The translations under genes were made by a program, and so were the position numbers. The notes beneath the pieces are model-generated. The model made no database searches and was not told the origin of the DNA. It saw only the letters and a program-made list of their open reading frames with translations. 64,000 bases of DNA from Vitellaria paradoxa (lineage: Eukaryota > Streptophyta > Magnoliopsida > Ericales > Sapotaceae). This document shows positions 22,560-34,175 of the stretch, piece by piece. Location of the stretch: contig CM034233.1 in assembly GCA_019916065.1 (NCBI GenBank), positions 38,852,862 through 38,916,861 of the forward strand, written 5' to 3'. The first letter of the stretch is position 1. Each line of letters starts with the position of its first letter.

Positions 22560-23931
22560 ATGGAAATATTGAGATTAATGATGGATTTCTAGACGAGCAT
22601 CTCTTTAGTGTAGCAACCATATCTTCTAGCACACCCCCATGGTATGCAAATATTATTAGTTATTTAGTGACTGGCAAGAATCTAGACAAATGGAACCTAA
22701 AGGACAAAAAGAAATTCTTAAGGATTGTCATAGTATTTTTTTGGGATGATCTACATTTATTTAAATGTTATCCTAATCAAGTTATCAAAAGATGGATCCT
22801 AGATTGGTAGGTTCTTGATATCCTAAATTTCTACCACTCACAAGCATGTGCTGGTCACTTTTTTGCAATGAAGACATCTACTGAGATCCTTTAAAGTGGT
22901 TTCTATTGGCCCATTCTTTTCAAAGATGTTCAAAGTTTTTACATGTCGTGCGATCAATGTCAAAGATTAGGGAGCCTGAGAAGATGGAACATGACACCAT
23001 TATCTTTTATTCTTGTTCTCGAGGTTATTGATTGTTGGGGCATCAATTTCATGGGACCATTTCTTATATCGTTTGGATATGAGTACATCTTTATGGGGGA
23101 GATTATTTATCCAAATGGGTTGAGGCCGTCGCAACACAGATGAATGATCATAAGGTAGTACTTGAATTCTTACATGAAAACATATTTTCAAGATTTGGAG
23201 TTCCTAGAGCCATCATTAGTGATGGAGGGAAACACTTTCGTAAAAGACTAGTTGGAATCCTCTTGCAAAGATATGGTGTAGTTCATAAGGTAGGCACTTC
23301 TTACCATCCTCAAACAAGTGGTCAAGTAGAACTTGCTAATCGTGAGATTAAGCAAATTTTAGAAAAGACAGTTAATCCTAATCGTAAAGTCCGATCCTTG
23401 CATTTGGTTGATTCCTTATGGGCGTACCATACAGCTTATAAGACAACATTGGGAATGTCACCTTACTAGTTTGTGCATAGTAAAGCTTGCCATTTACCCG
23501 TTGAACTTGAACATAAGGCCTATTGGGCCATTAAACAGTTCAATTCAAGTTTCGACGAAGCAAGACTCCATCATAAACTCCAATTGGCAGAAATAAATGA
23601 ATTTCGAAACGATGCTCATGAGAATGCAAAGATTTCTAAAGAAAAGAAGAAAAACATTTATGATAGGCACCTAGCACGACGAACATTTCATGAAGGTTAA
23701 AAAGTACTGCTGTATAAATCATAGTTTCATTTGTTTGTAGGAAAGTTGCAATCTAAGTGGGTACGACCATTTATTGTAGTGAATGTGTCTGAGCATGGGG
23801 CTATCGAGATTGAAAATCTAAAAAATAAGAATCCCTTCAAAGTAAATGGACACCGTCTTAAACCATATCTCAAGAATTTTGTTGTTATGGTTGAAATGTG
23901 GGATGTTGAGGATCCTCCACCCTTCAAGTGA
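22560..23931 (+). pseudogene. E3 integrase (broken)
   Basis: The N-terminal zinc region is recognisable as CDQCQRLG near 22950. The core is in two frames: DCWGINFMGPF (22943-23143), then [16 protein letters not shown] and [20 protein letters not shown] (23140-23469, stop in place of the residue after MSPY). The C-terminal pieces contain [20 protein letters not shown] and, at 23731-23931, [10 protein letters not shown], ending EDPPPFK. The end matches that of E2, which supports common ancestry. Confidence 0.85.
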
Positions 23932-23934
23932 ATT

Positions 23935-24240
23935 TCACAACCGTCTCATAGCTATTGTACATTAGTGGGAGTTAGCAACTCAGAAAAAAAAAAAAAAATT
24001 CTCGTTCTGTCCGAACACCATTTTACCGTTCGGACACCATTGTTCAATACATGAGCTTAAAAAGTGTTCGGACACCATTGTCCAAATATGTAAATCTATC
24101 ACCCAATTCTTATAAATTTAGATGAACTAAAATTCATTTTTCTAAATAAATCTCCAAGTCTATGTCATGAGATAAATTAAGCCATAAAATCAAAAGAAAA
24201 TGCTTGTGCGTGTGTGAAATTATGACTAATCAAACATATA
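23935..24240. other. Gene-free junction between E3 and E5 with TTCGGACACC repeats
   Basis: An A15-type run is followed by three copies of a (G/C)TTCGGACACCATTGT-like motif or its inverse (about 24010, 24032, 24066). They resemble the short palindromic clusters in the E1 and E2 LTRs and may belong to the E3 3' LTR or the E5 3' region. I cannot decide which. Confidence 0.5.
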
Positions 24241-24833
24241 TTCTCCCCCTTAATAAATCACTAGATTAAGATATTACATTTGATGCACCAAATGAATTGA
24301 GAGCAATTTTTCAACATTTTTTTATCCAGCCATAATTCTCTTTTTCTTTTTTTTTAGCTGCAATTCTCCTCTTTTTTTTTTTTTTTTTTTATCCAGCTAC
24401 AATTTTTTTATTACAATTCTTCATGTGTATCCCTTTCAAAGTCCTAACGGCTTTCACACATTTATGGGTAGGTAGCTTTTCCCTTAACAAGTAACGAGTT
24501 ATTAAGGGGCTTCTCACTGATCCCACTGGTAGCCCTTTTCAAGATAGCATATTTTTTTGCTCTTCAACATTTTTAAACGCATCAACCAGTAATTCAAGAT
24601 CTAGGAGGAAGAGATATATGCAAAATTAGTCAAGTGTTTAAAGAAGCACATCAAACTTATGGCAAAGTTCACCAAAACACTTCTTTTCAATTTAAATGAA
24701 AATACAAATTTTTAATCCATTACAAATTTATTTGACTGAATGATTGATGCACATATAAGGAAATAGAAGTCATAAAATATTTTCAAAACAAATAATGAAC
24801 TCCTATCTTTCTTTTATTTTGAAAATTAGGGAT

Positions 24834-24905
24834 GTGTACAAATGCCTAAAGACTTCCTAAGAGATTCAAAGCAGAAGTCGTCCAAAGGTTTGTTAAAAAG
24901 ATCAA
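24834..24905 (-). pseudogene. E5 RNase H C-terminal remnant
   Basis: The minus strand from 24905 reads DLFNKPLDDFCFESLRKSLG, which matches the DIFTKPL...F..LR..LG end of copia RNase H. About 24 codons remain; the sequence upstream in this frame has a stop and loses similarity within about 12 codons. This is the only pol left in E5. Confidence 0.65.
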
Positions 24906-25184
24906 ATTTTCGAACTCAAATTGCCCTAGTTTTTGGAAAAGTGACTTTGACAATATTTTTCTCACATCTTTGCTTTTTATTAACATTTGGACTCTTTTTC
25001 TTTAAAAAGTTTTCATATTTTGTTTTTGAAAAATTCAAGTTCTTTGACTTTTAAAATAGACGTGGATTTTCAAAATTATTTTCAAAAAAATTAGAAAGAG
25101 TTTGAAACCTATTTTTCATGAAAACTCTAGGATTTTAACTTTTGAAAAAAATTTTCACATAATTTAAGGGGAGACAATAGAGTT

Positions 25185-26935
25185 TGTGGCAATTAGAGCG
25201 GATATGTCCTTTGATGCCGCAATGGTGACACACAGGTACAAAGGATTGGGGTTTGGAAAATTGTGCACCTTTCACCTTTGGAGGAGGAAACTGTTGACAT
25301 ACAAACTTTGGAGGATTTTCTTTGGTGGTACTGCATATTTTGGGACAATCTTTGGAACTTTCGAAGATGATGAAGATGCTATTGATGTGGTCTTCTCACC
25401 AGTGTATCGTAGACTAGATTTATCTCCATGTGGCCTCTGCTTGCTCCAAATTTTGTCAAATCCATTTGAATTGGAGTTCATTTTTTCAATTACCTTACCA
25501 TCTTGTTTTATCTTTTCTTCTGGTTCTTTGATTTTTACCAGAAGATCTTTTATTTCTTTTTCTTGCTCTTCTAACTTTGTTTCTGATTTTTCTACAAGTT
25601 TACACTGTGATTGTTTATTAGTCTCTAAAGTAGATAACATACTTGAGAATTCCTTATTTTGAAGTTTTAGGTCATCTCTTTCTTTTTTCATCATGTTGGC
25701 TTGCTAAACAAGTTTATAGTTGTTTTTCTTTAGAGCATAGTATTCTTCATAGAGTTGAGTATAGGCTTTTGCAACGTCACCTTAGAATTCATCTTCTGAT
25801 TCTTTATCCTTAGACTCAGTATCACTTAAGGTTTTAGGCTTTATCTCTACAGAAGAATTGTGAGAAGCTACAAAAGAAATAAAATTACCTTCATATTCAA
25901 AAGTAGAGGAGGAAGATTCATCGGTGTTAGAATCGTCATCAAGAGTGGCGTTCATCACTTTAACTTGCTTCTTCTTCTTTTATTTATGCACTCTTGGGTG
26001 ATGTGTCCAAAACCCTGACATTCAAAGCACTGAATTCCTTGTGGTTGCTTCGATGATTTTTTGTCACCCTTTTTGATTTTCTTCTCTTTCCCTTGTGACT
26101 TTGAATTTGACATTGAGGTTTTCTTGATCTTCCTTGCTTTATTGAGAATTTTTCTAAATTTCTTCGCCAGCATAATCACTTCTATATCATTAAAAATTCT
26201 TCATCATCAGAATCATTTTCTTCTTCTTCTTGCACAGTTTTAAGTGCAATTCCTTTAGAGACCTTTTTTGATTTAAGCATGTTTGCTTCGCAAGTTTGAA
26301 GAGATCCTACTGAGTCTTCGATCTTCATCTCATATACATCCCTGACTTCTTCAATTGCAGTAACTTTAGCATCGAAAGAATGAGGAAGAGAGTGTAAAAT
26401 TTTACGTACCACTTTGAAATTAGGAATAGGTTCTCCAAGGTTGTGGCAAAAATTCACAATATGACTTAGACGAGCATAGAAATCGTCTAACGTCTCATCA
26501 CTATTTATCTTGATGGTTTCAAATTCTGAAGCAAGTTTTTGAAGTTTGGATTTCTTCACTTGTATGTTTCTTTCATGTGTATTTTGAATAACAAGCCAAG
26601 CTTCTTTTGCGCTGAGACAACTTGAGATTCTGCAAAATTCATTTAAACAGATGGTAGTAAAGGTGTTGTGCAGTGCTTTGAAATTCCATTCGGAACCATC
26701 TTGTTTTGAACTGGTCCAAAATTTAATTGGCTTTGAAACAATCTTACCCTTAACTTTATGTGTAGGTTCAGTCCATCCTTAAATAACAACCAACCAAACT
26801 TTATAACATATGGACAATAGATGAGCTTGCATATGTACCTTCCAATACGAGTAATTAGTACCGTCAAACCATGGTGGTCTTAAACTAGAGCCTCCTTCAC
26901 GTGGTGGATCGATTGATTCAAATTAAAGATCTCAC
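25185..26935 (-). pseudogene. E5 gag (copia type, broken)
   Basis: From about 26935 the minus strand reads RPPWFDGTNYSYWKVHMQAHL, a stop where VIKGW is expected, then ISSCLSAKEAWLVIQNTHE. 26559-26182 has the conserved VRKILHSLPHSFDAKVTAIEE. A zinc knuckle CFECQGFGHITQEC (C-x2-C-x4-H-x4-C) lies at about 26030-25990. A Lys/Glu-rich coiled-coil-like stretch follows (25694-25450), and a second knuckle, CHHCGIKGHIRSNC, lies at about 25235-25190. Two knuckles separated by a coiled coil fit the longer copia gag type. The frame is broken at several places. Confidence 0.75.
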
Positions 26936-26955
26936 TCAAGAACGTAGAGTGACCT

Positions 26956-26967
26956 GCTCTTATACCA
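26956..26967 (-). other. Primer-binding site of E5 (tRNA-iMet type, one change)
   Basis: The minus strand reads TGGTATAAGAGC, one base from TGGTATCAGAGC. It lies 2 bp from the TG at 26970 that would be the LTR edge. Confidence 0.7.
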
Positions 26968-26969
26968 AT

Positions 26970-27450
26970 TGAAAATTTTTTAATCACCAAAATCAATCAA
27001 CTAATCACAGAAATAATGAACATAAGATTGATAATGAAGAAACCCTTTACCAACTAGTAAAGGTAAAACTCCAGATCCGATTTCAAAGATCACCCAAACT
27101 TCTACTATAAAATTAGGTTATAAGTACCCACTCGAAATCTCTATATCTTCTCGCACGACTTTGTTCAAGCACTTTCTCGAATCCTTTACACACCTAGACC
27201 AAGTGAAAACAAACTTTTTGACTCCTTAGAAAGTAAACAGACTCAACAAAGAATAAAGAAAATAAGAGAAAGACCTATAAGCTCATAAGGAAAAATTCTC
27301 TCTCTCACAAGACTCTATAATATGCCTCTTCAAATTTTCATATTGTACATTAAGCTTGGGTGCATATATATAAACTTACAAAATCCTATTTCAATTAGGA
27401 CTCAAATATATAAACAGATTTCCTAAATAGAAACAGAATCTTCAATGAAA
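26970..27450 (-). repeat. Probable 5' LTR of E5 (outer edge uncertain)
   Basis: The TG at 26970-26971 adjoins the primer-binding site. A TATATATA stretch near 27364-27372 could be the promoter on the minus strand. I found no second copy to fix the other end. Confidence 0.45.
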
Positions 27451-28430
27451 TAAATCACTCGAACCATTGTAGTCCCATTGGCCAAGCTATGAAGTCTATT
27501 GGAAACAGTCTAAGGCAAAAATTAATATGGGCGAACCCTTATGCATCTTGTGAGCTCCCAATGCCAATGTGGCATAACTGTGTGCTTCTTGCGTGCTGCC
27601 TACAAGGTACACTAGATTTTTCCACCAATTTCCTAATCTACGCAGTCTTCTTCTTCACTCCTAATTGGACTTAGATTGCAATATTGTGGTTATGTTCTTT
27701 TATAGACCTGCCCATTTGAAAAATCTTCAATTTAGGAAATATGCAAATTTCCTTCTCTCTTCAATTTAGGAAATATTCAAATCTATCATATTTAATTTAA
27801 GATTTTGTATGGATTTGCAACAAAAAAAACCTTGTAGAATAAATTAGTTTTGGACCAAAGATGAAATAATAGAATATTTTTTGAGCTTTCCTTTCCTAAA
27901 TATGAATTCAAAACTGTGCTTTGTAATGATAATATTTTTTGGTTTACTATTCGTAACGAGAATTTTATATTGAGATAATAATGGCATTCAATTGGATAAC
28001 AAATAACCTACTCGGATTTGTATGTTGAATCGAGGTTTTTAAAATTGTTCTTATTTAAATTCATTAGTATTGCTTATTTTGATTTAGCCATACTATTTGC
28101 TTTAATTCAAACTAGTATAGCATATCAAATTTACTAAGTTTAATTTTTAAATATTTAATTTTTGTTTCACAATTTAAGTGTTTACTTTAATTGTTGTTAA
28201 ATTGTTAGAATCAAACATCAAACACTTGATATCTCAACTCAATTAATTTTTTTCCATTTGGGAACTTAGAATAGGTTAACCTAGAGAACCTGGATATCAA
28301 AAACATTAGCTTCACTGAGAATCCGATACTTGGTCTCACTAGGATTAAACTACACTGCACCCTTTTGCACTTGGGAGATAATTTAATTTATTTTATTTAG
28401 AGTAGTTCACTTACCAACCCAAAGCATTCA
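27451..28430. other. Gene-free, possible old gypsy LTR remnant
   Basis: No coding signal. About 28290-28380 (TCACTGAGAATCC, CTACACTGCACCCTTTTGCACTTGGGAG) resembles the last 100 bp of the E1 and E7 LTRs (CTCGGACTCACCGAG, then TTGCACTT-G-(A/G)-GAG). It may be the right part of E3's 3' LTR cut by E5. Confidence 0.35.
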
Positions 28431-28803
28431 CCTAAGCAAGTAGAAGTCTAAAGACTGGAATGACTTAAGATTGGCTAAGTTGGTTATTTCTAAGTCATGA
28501 CTCTTATAGATATATTTGACATGCATCCTATAAGTCTCATCCATAATAGGAGATGGATATTATAATATGAACTATCATCATATTTGTCATCTTATAACAA
28601 ATTTAATTACATCAAAACACATTACTCACATCACACTTGGCTATGAGGGCATTTCACACATAATTGATCATTATCACCTAGGAATTAAGCTCTTCGTCAG
28701 AGCTAAACTCCTTTCCTAACTGATGAACACTCACTCACTAGTGCAAGGTGCACCCTTAGAGCTGAGCTCCCCAATAGAGTGAGGCTTTTTTTTTTTTTTT
28801 TTT

Positions 28804-29032
28804 CAGTTACGCGTGAGGCATTAATTGCCCTTTTCTCATCCGAGGCGAGGCTCTTTTTCCTAGTTATATGCGAGGTGCTAACTGTTATTTTTACTCTAGA
28901 GCGGGCTCATTTCTCCAGTTATGCACAAGGCAATAATTGTCTTTTCTCATCTAGAACGAATCTTCCTTCCCATGTTACGCGTGAGGTGCTAACTTTCATT
29001 TTAGTCTTAGAGCTAGACTCCCATATTTTGAT
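28804..29032. repeat. Degenerate tandem repeat, four units of about 57 bp
   Basis: Units start near 28804, 28862, 28917 and 28974 with CAGTTA(C/T)GCG(T)GAGG-like sequence and contain (A/G)GAGC(G)-GGCTC variants. They lie just after a run of about 20 T. Similar half-units occur near 28740 and 29275, so the array may once have been longer. Confidence 0.6.
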
Positions 29033-30289
29033 CAATAAAAAGACAATTATTTCTAATGCTGACCTAGAGCTAAGCTCTTCCTTATCATGCATTAGGAGTG
29101 AGACTCCTTCGCATTAATCCTTTACACAACATTGATACCATTGGTCACTTCTTTGTACTTATACTTGGCTTACCTTAGCCGATGTGAGGCTTACTATATC
29201 GATGCCAATCCATTTGCCATCCACAACATTTTGATTACACTTTCACCCATACATGTGCATCAACAAATCACATCTGCGCAAGGCGCAAACCTAGAACTAG
29301 AGTGAGGCTCTTACATCCATCTAGCATAGTATAAGTATATAGACATAGTTTGGACCACCTTAGGTGTGAACTACGTTGACCTAATCCCTTCACAGGGCAT
29401 ATAGGCAACTCAAGCACATAGCTTGAGTTTGGTCACCCCGATCTTCATAAACCATCTTTCAATATGTAGTTCCTTCACAGCACACACATATACTCATACA
29501 TATGGACATATCTAACTCTATAAAGTTTTCCAGCGTAAGTCATATCCCAAGTGGGACTCATTTTTTATATAACATCTCTAATGGGAACCAAAAGCAAACA
29601 GCATTTAATTTGCATTTAGAGTCTCTTTAGCATATAGAACCCGCTACAGTGCATCATTGCCATGAAGGCAAACATAATACTACACTTGCACACATGAGCT
29701 AGGCTTAGTCACCTCACATTTATACATCATATGCTTTTTTGGATTATATGTATTGATCATTATAAAACTAGAATATATAGTATGAGATTATAATTGCGAA
29801 GAGTGGAAAAAAAACTCTGGATATCCCTAGGTATCCAAGCATAACGGTTTTTATGTGCAATTGAACCTCCCGACCCATTACTCTAATTGTATGGACTAGT
29901 CCAAAGTCAATAAAAGGACCATTTGTCACAATTTCAAAAACATAAAAAAAAAAAAAAAAAAAAATTGAACCAAAATCAAAACTCGAGTTTCTTGATACAC
30001 CCATTTTAAAAGTGTCAAATTTTTGCATTTAGGCTCTATTTCGAGATCAAAAACATATTCTTATCATTTGGGTGATCTCAGACACACCATCGTAATAATG
30101 ATATACGATTCATGCCAATTGACCTGATGTGTGCATCCGGTCATGACACACAGCATAATAAAAAGTTTAGGATATTATGCAACAAATGTAGCAAGAAGTT
30201 TTAGGGAGCAGTAAATAGTCATTACAATAAGGCATTATGTTCTATAAGCAGAGACTATATGTACCAAACAATTAAGCTATTAAGACATA
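29033..30289. other. Gene-free repeat-like stretch
   Basis: No coding region seen. A run of A at about 29944-29963 is the only simple repeat. The block at 30040-30160 has the look of a gypsy LTR end, but I found no partner copy to prove it. Confidence 0.4.
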
Positions 30290-31545
30290 ATTACTTCATT
30301 GCATTCATAATGATGCTATAGCAGGACATGAAGGATTTTAGAAAACTTTTAAGAAAGTGCAATACGATTTTTATTGGTCACGGATAAAACATGACAAAAG
30401 AAATGGGTGTAAAAGTGTTCATTGTGCCAATAGTGCAAATCAGAACATGCATCACTAGCTAGTTAATTACAACCACTCCCTATTCCTGCAAGTATTTGGA
30501 CTGACATCTCCAAGTACCTTATAGCAAGTCTACCTTATTCTCAAAGATTTTATATTATTTGGGTTATTACCAATATGGTTGCTACATCTCAGTTGGCTTT
30601 ATTTTCTATGCAAAATATTTTTAAATTGCATAGCCTTCCTACTGCTATAGTTTCTAATCGAGATCTTACTTTTACAAGCACTTTTTAGAGGAAATTATTC
30701 AAGCTACTGGGTTCATCTCTAACTTTAGCTCAAGTTTTAATCCTTAAATAGATGGCAAAATAGAAATTACAAATTGGTGTGTTAAGACTTATTTTACACG
30801 CTTTAAATTGGATTCCCCTAAATTAATAGTGGTCCCAGTGGCTATATTTAGCTGAATACTAATTTAATACTAGTTATGATACAACTATAAAAATGACATC
30901 TTATGAAACCCTATATGGTATGAAACCTCTAAAGTTGACTAGATAGATGGAAGGTTGGTAGAAAATTCTACAGTCAATGATCTTTTAATTTCTCACCAAC
31001 TTATCTTTCAATTACTTAAAGTTCATTTGGTTCAAGCTTAGTAAAAGATGAAAATACAACCAGATAAACATAGACCATATAGTTTTTTTCAGTTGAAGGT
31101 TGGCTGTATGTGAAGCTGTAATCACTCAGACAATTAATAATCCGGAATTATAAGAATTTTAAGCAAACTCCTAAATTTTTTTGGCCCTCTTCAGGTTATT
31201 CAAAAAATAAAAAAAGGTAGCCTATAAACTCAGATTCATCCCATTTTCCCTGAATCTTCTCAAATTAATCCTATATTTCATATTTCTTAGCTCAAAGCGA
31301 AGTAGGGAGAACAAGAAATACTCTTATCTCACTTACCTTCGACAGATGATCAGGGACATCTCTTACGATTGCCACACAAAATTTTAGCCTCTCGTACACG
31401 TAGCCATAGTCGCCATGCATTCACTAAACTTTTAGTTTAGTGGCATGGTTAGTTATCTTCTGAAGCCACATGGAAGAAATTTTATGGGTTCCTTTCGAAT
31501 TACCCAAACTTTGGACGTGGAGGTCAAGGTTGATCTTTAAGAGGG
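30290..31545 (+). pseudogene. E6 integrase with chromodomain-like C-terminus (broken)
   Basis: The HHCC zinc finger is visible as H-N-D-A-I-A-G-H and C-K-S-V-H-C (30300-30430). The core reads QPLPIPASIWTDIS, SLPTAIVSNRDLTFTS and LFKLLGSSL, and later YETLYGMKPLKL. The C-terminal part shows INPIFHISQLK and a final EATW..FYGFLSNYPNF. That sequence order (HPVFHVSQLK, then EATWE...FP.F) is usual in chromoviruses, where a chromodomain steers integration. About a dozen stops and several frame changes make it a clear pseudogene. Confidence 0.8.
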
Positions 31546-31551
31546 GGAAAT

Positions 31552-32485
31552 TGTAAGGAATCTATATTAATGGACTTGAATAAAAAGAGGGGATAAACAG
31601 AAGAAAATAAAAAAAAAAAGTATTTCGTATTGAAGGAGAAGGTGAATAAAGCTACAGAGAACCATGGGAGCAGACTTGAAAAGTCTGAGAAAAATAAAGA
31701 AAAAGGCAGGAAAGAGAGAGAACATAAGAAGTCTGAGAGAATGGAGAGACTTACATCTAACTTGCATGGAAATAGCAAAAGAAAGGCCCTTCGTTCAACT
31801 ATTGGATAGCACAAATTTAAGGCTCCGATGCTTCCATTGACCATCTTAGTCAAGATGCACAGTTATTCATGGTTCAACGGTCTAGATGCAAGGATGGATA
31901 GTGGAGGCATCTGAAAGCATTAAAGGAATTAATGAGAGAGAGCTGAGGAAACTTCTTGAAGAAGCTTATAATCGACACTTGGCAGCAAAGTGGGACAGTT
32001 GGAGGTACAGCTTAGAAGTCGAGTTAAACTTAGGTCCAGCTAGAAGAAGATATAAATCAATTCGTGAATTAGGATAAGTTAGGTAAATGGGCTAAAAAGG
32101 CCTAAGTGCATCACGAGAATGGCATGTGAGATACATGGGCCAAACATATTAGCTGTATTAATGAGTCATCATTGGGTTCCATTGGATGCAATCAAGTTGA
32201 ACCCAATTAGTTATAGTTGTTGGTTAATTATTTAGTGGTTATAACTATAGTTAGGTTAACTATGATAAGGTTAACAATGATTAATAGTTAGTTACAATTC
32301 CACTAGTATAAAATACAATTAGTGATATAGACATAGGTAATGAGAAAATCATTTGAGAATTCTTTTTCTTGAAGGTTTGGGAAGTCCTCAAAACATTCTC
32401 CTGGTTAGCTTTCTTCTACCTTGTCCTATCACCATAAGCAAGAGCAAGACAAGCTTCATAGTAGCTTACTTTATATAATTTCACA
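31552..32485 (+). repeat. 3' LTR of E6 (934 bp)
   Basis: TGTAAGGAATC follows the purine tract AAGAGGGGGAAAT (31539-31551); the LTR ends TTTCACA at 32485, where homology to segment B begins. A TATA-like AGTATAAAATAC lies at 32305-32316. Confidence 0.75.
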
Positions 32486-32892
32486 AATATGGAATTTTTT
32501 TAGCTCAAGTCACTTGATTAAAAATCAATCAAATAAGAGAATATTTTTAAGAAATAAAAATTCTGATTTTAGTTCTTAAATATCCAACCAAACATATTGG
32601 AGAGATATGTACAAATAGCATCAGCCAAAGCAAAGAAAGTCAAAAGTTTCCCCGTCAACACCCAAATCAATGTTCACATCAAATCAATATAAGTAGGTCC
32701 ATTATTTTGTCACGATTTCGTTCTTTACCTTCCAATTCCAACTTTCATAAGTTGTTTTCATTCTATATATTACCATTAATTAACAATTTTATATGAAAGA
32801 AATTTCATTGTTTTCCATGCATTAAATAGGGGTTTGAATTTTTAGGGAGCACTCTGATTACGAACATGTATGAATTATTGAAATTTTGTATT
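32486..32892. repeat. Duplicated segment A, left part
   Basis: Matches 55819-56330 in the same direction, roughly 80-85% by eye (for example TCACATCAAATC, CATTATTTTGT(C/T)ACGATTTCG, CATTAATTAACAA). It carries no recognisable TE or gene signal. It continues after the foldback element at 34122. Confidence 0.75.
32884..32892. repeat. Left 9 bp target-site duplication (TTTTGTATT)
   Basis: TTTTGTATT here is repeated exactly at 34122-34130, flanking the foldback element. A 9 bp duplication is the hallmark of the Mutator superfamily. Confidence 0.9.
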
Positions 32893-34121
32893 GGGTAAAC
32901 TACAAAAAATCACCCTTATGCTTTACTCACAGTCTCACTTTGGTCCTACTAGTTCCAATTACGATAGTTGATTTTGCTTTCGATCAAGTAGCAATTAGTT
33001 TCTTTGCCTGTTACACATTAGAAACCACCATTAAAGCAAGGGTAAAACTGTTATTTCATAAGATAGTTCACGTGGCGGAGTGATGACGTGGAGACTGTAT
33101 GCCATGTGTCAGATTACTAATTATCAATGTGGTGAGTAATGACATAGCATCCTCGGATGATGTGGAGACTGTCTACCATGTGTTAAACGCTCACTTATCA
33201 ATGTGTGCTAGTGTTGGCTAATGTGGGTTGTTGCCATGGAATAGCTTCACTTTGAAAAAGAAAATAGAACATTATAAATTATGCTACCCACGAGAATCAA
33301 ACCAAGAACCCTAAGGATAGGTAACCAACAACGAAACCAAATTACCACGGGCTTGGTTTATGTAAAGTTCCTAGATAAAATTTATATATCTTAAAAAGTT
33401 AAAGTGGATTTTCCCTTATTATAATATTTATACAAATATTTATATATATTTATTTATAAATAATATTTATATATTTACATAATATATATTTATATCTATT
33501 AAAAAACTGAGGGAGAATATATAATATTTATATATTATATATAAACATATAATATTTATATGTATAGTTATATATATAGAAGATGAGGGAGAATTTAATT
33601 TAACGTTTGAATATATATAAATATTATCTAAGAACCTTATACAAACCAAGCTCTAGGTGAGTTAGTTTCATTGTTGGCTCCCTATCCTTAAGGTTCTTGG
33701 TTTGATTCTTGGAGTAGGGTAATTTGTAATGCTTTATTTTCTTTTTTTAGGCGAAACTACTCCATGACAAAAGCCAATACTAGCACACATGGACGAGTGA
33801 GCGTCTGACACATGGTGGACAGTCTCCACGTCATTCGAGCATGCCACATCATCACTTTGTCACATGAACGAGTGAGCATCTTACATATGGCAGATAGTCT
33901 TCACGTCATCCGAGGGTGCCACGTCATCATTCTGTCACGTGAACTATCTTATGAAATGACAATTTTATCCTCGCCTTAATAGTGGTCTATAACAAGAAAC
34001 AGATAGAGGGACCTGATTGTTGTTTGACCAAAGGTGTAAGGATTTAACTGTCACAATTGAAACCATTGGAACCAAAGTGAGACTAAGGGTAAGGTGTAGG
34101 GGTGCTTTTTGTATTTTACCC
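32893..34121. mobile_element. Non-autonomous Mutator-like foldback element, 1229 bp
   Basis: It begins GGGTAAACTACAAAAAATCA and ends with the inverted counterpart (...TTTTTGTATTTTACCC). The inverted arms run on for about 450 bp each (32893 to about 33370, and about 33645 to 34121), separated by an AT-rich centre of TATATTTA repeats. The right arm holds a tandem duplication of a (G)TGAGC-GTCT(G/T)ACA..GG block. No transposase is encoded, so mobility would need a MULE transposase in trans. The empty site is visible in segment B. Confidence 0.9.
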
Positions 34122-34175
34122 TTTTGTATTTTATGAAAATTATAACAACCAACACTCGCCTTAGATTGTCACAAT
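34122..34175. repeat. Duplicated segment A, right part
   Basis: After the 9 bp duplication, similarity to segment B resumes (TTATG(A/G)AAA, ACAAC(C/T)AACACTC, TTGTCACAATG) and fades near 34175 / 56563. Confidence 0.65.

Larger units (their letters stand above)
11321..23934 (+). mobile_element. E3: old Athila/Tat-like Ty3-gypsy element, split by E2 and E4
   Basis: The plus-strand gag starts at the E2 junction, is cut at 11555 by E4, resumes at 19904, and continues through reverse transcriptase, RNase H and integrase to 23931. The domain wording ([26 protein letters not shown]) is close to E2. Stops and frameshifts are frequent. The 5' LTR and the gag start lie left of the E2/E1 insertions and are not visible. 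The 3' LTR is not clearly delimited; parts may lie at 23.95-24.1 kb and 27.7-28.4 kb around E5. Confidence 0.75.
24241..27450 (-). mobile_element. E5: internally deleted Ty1-copia element
   Basis: Minus strand: LTR-like sequence (from about 27.45 kb down to 26970), a primer-binding site (26956-26967), gag (26935-25185), then only the last codons of RNase H (about 24905-24834) and a polypurine-like AAGGGGGAGAA at 24241-24251. Protease, integrase and nearly all of reverse transcriptase are missing between 25185 and 24905. No second LTR copy was found, so both outer edges are uncertain. Confidence 0.65.
30290..32485 (+). mobile_element. E6: 5'-truncated chromovirus-like Ty3-gypsy element
   Basis: Only integrase and the 3' LTR remain. 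The upstream pol, gag and 5' LTR are missing or lie in unrecognisable sequence. The integrase ends with an extended C-terminal part typical of chromoviruses, followed by a polypurine tract (31539-31551) and the LTR. The right target-site duplication candidate is AATAT (32486-32490). It appears inserted at the start of duplicated segment A. Confidence 0.7.

Noticed and set aside
23935..24240. Clean 3' LTR for E3 or E5 directly after integrase
   Set aside because: No second copy or TG/CA pair could be found, so only the short repeats are reported.
31886..32077. 63-codon reading frame in the E6 LTR as a gene
   Set aside because: It lies wholly within the LTR, matches nothing I recognise and has no neighbours supporting a gene.
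33420..33620. Very AT-rich TATATTTA block as a replication origin or matrix attachment site
   Set aside because: It is the loop of the Mutator-like foldback element; nothing supports another role.
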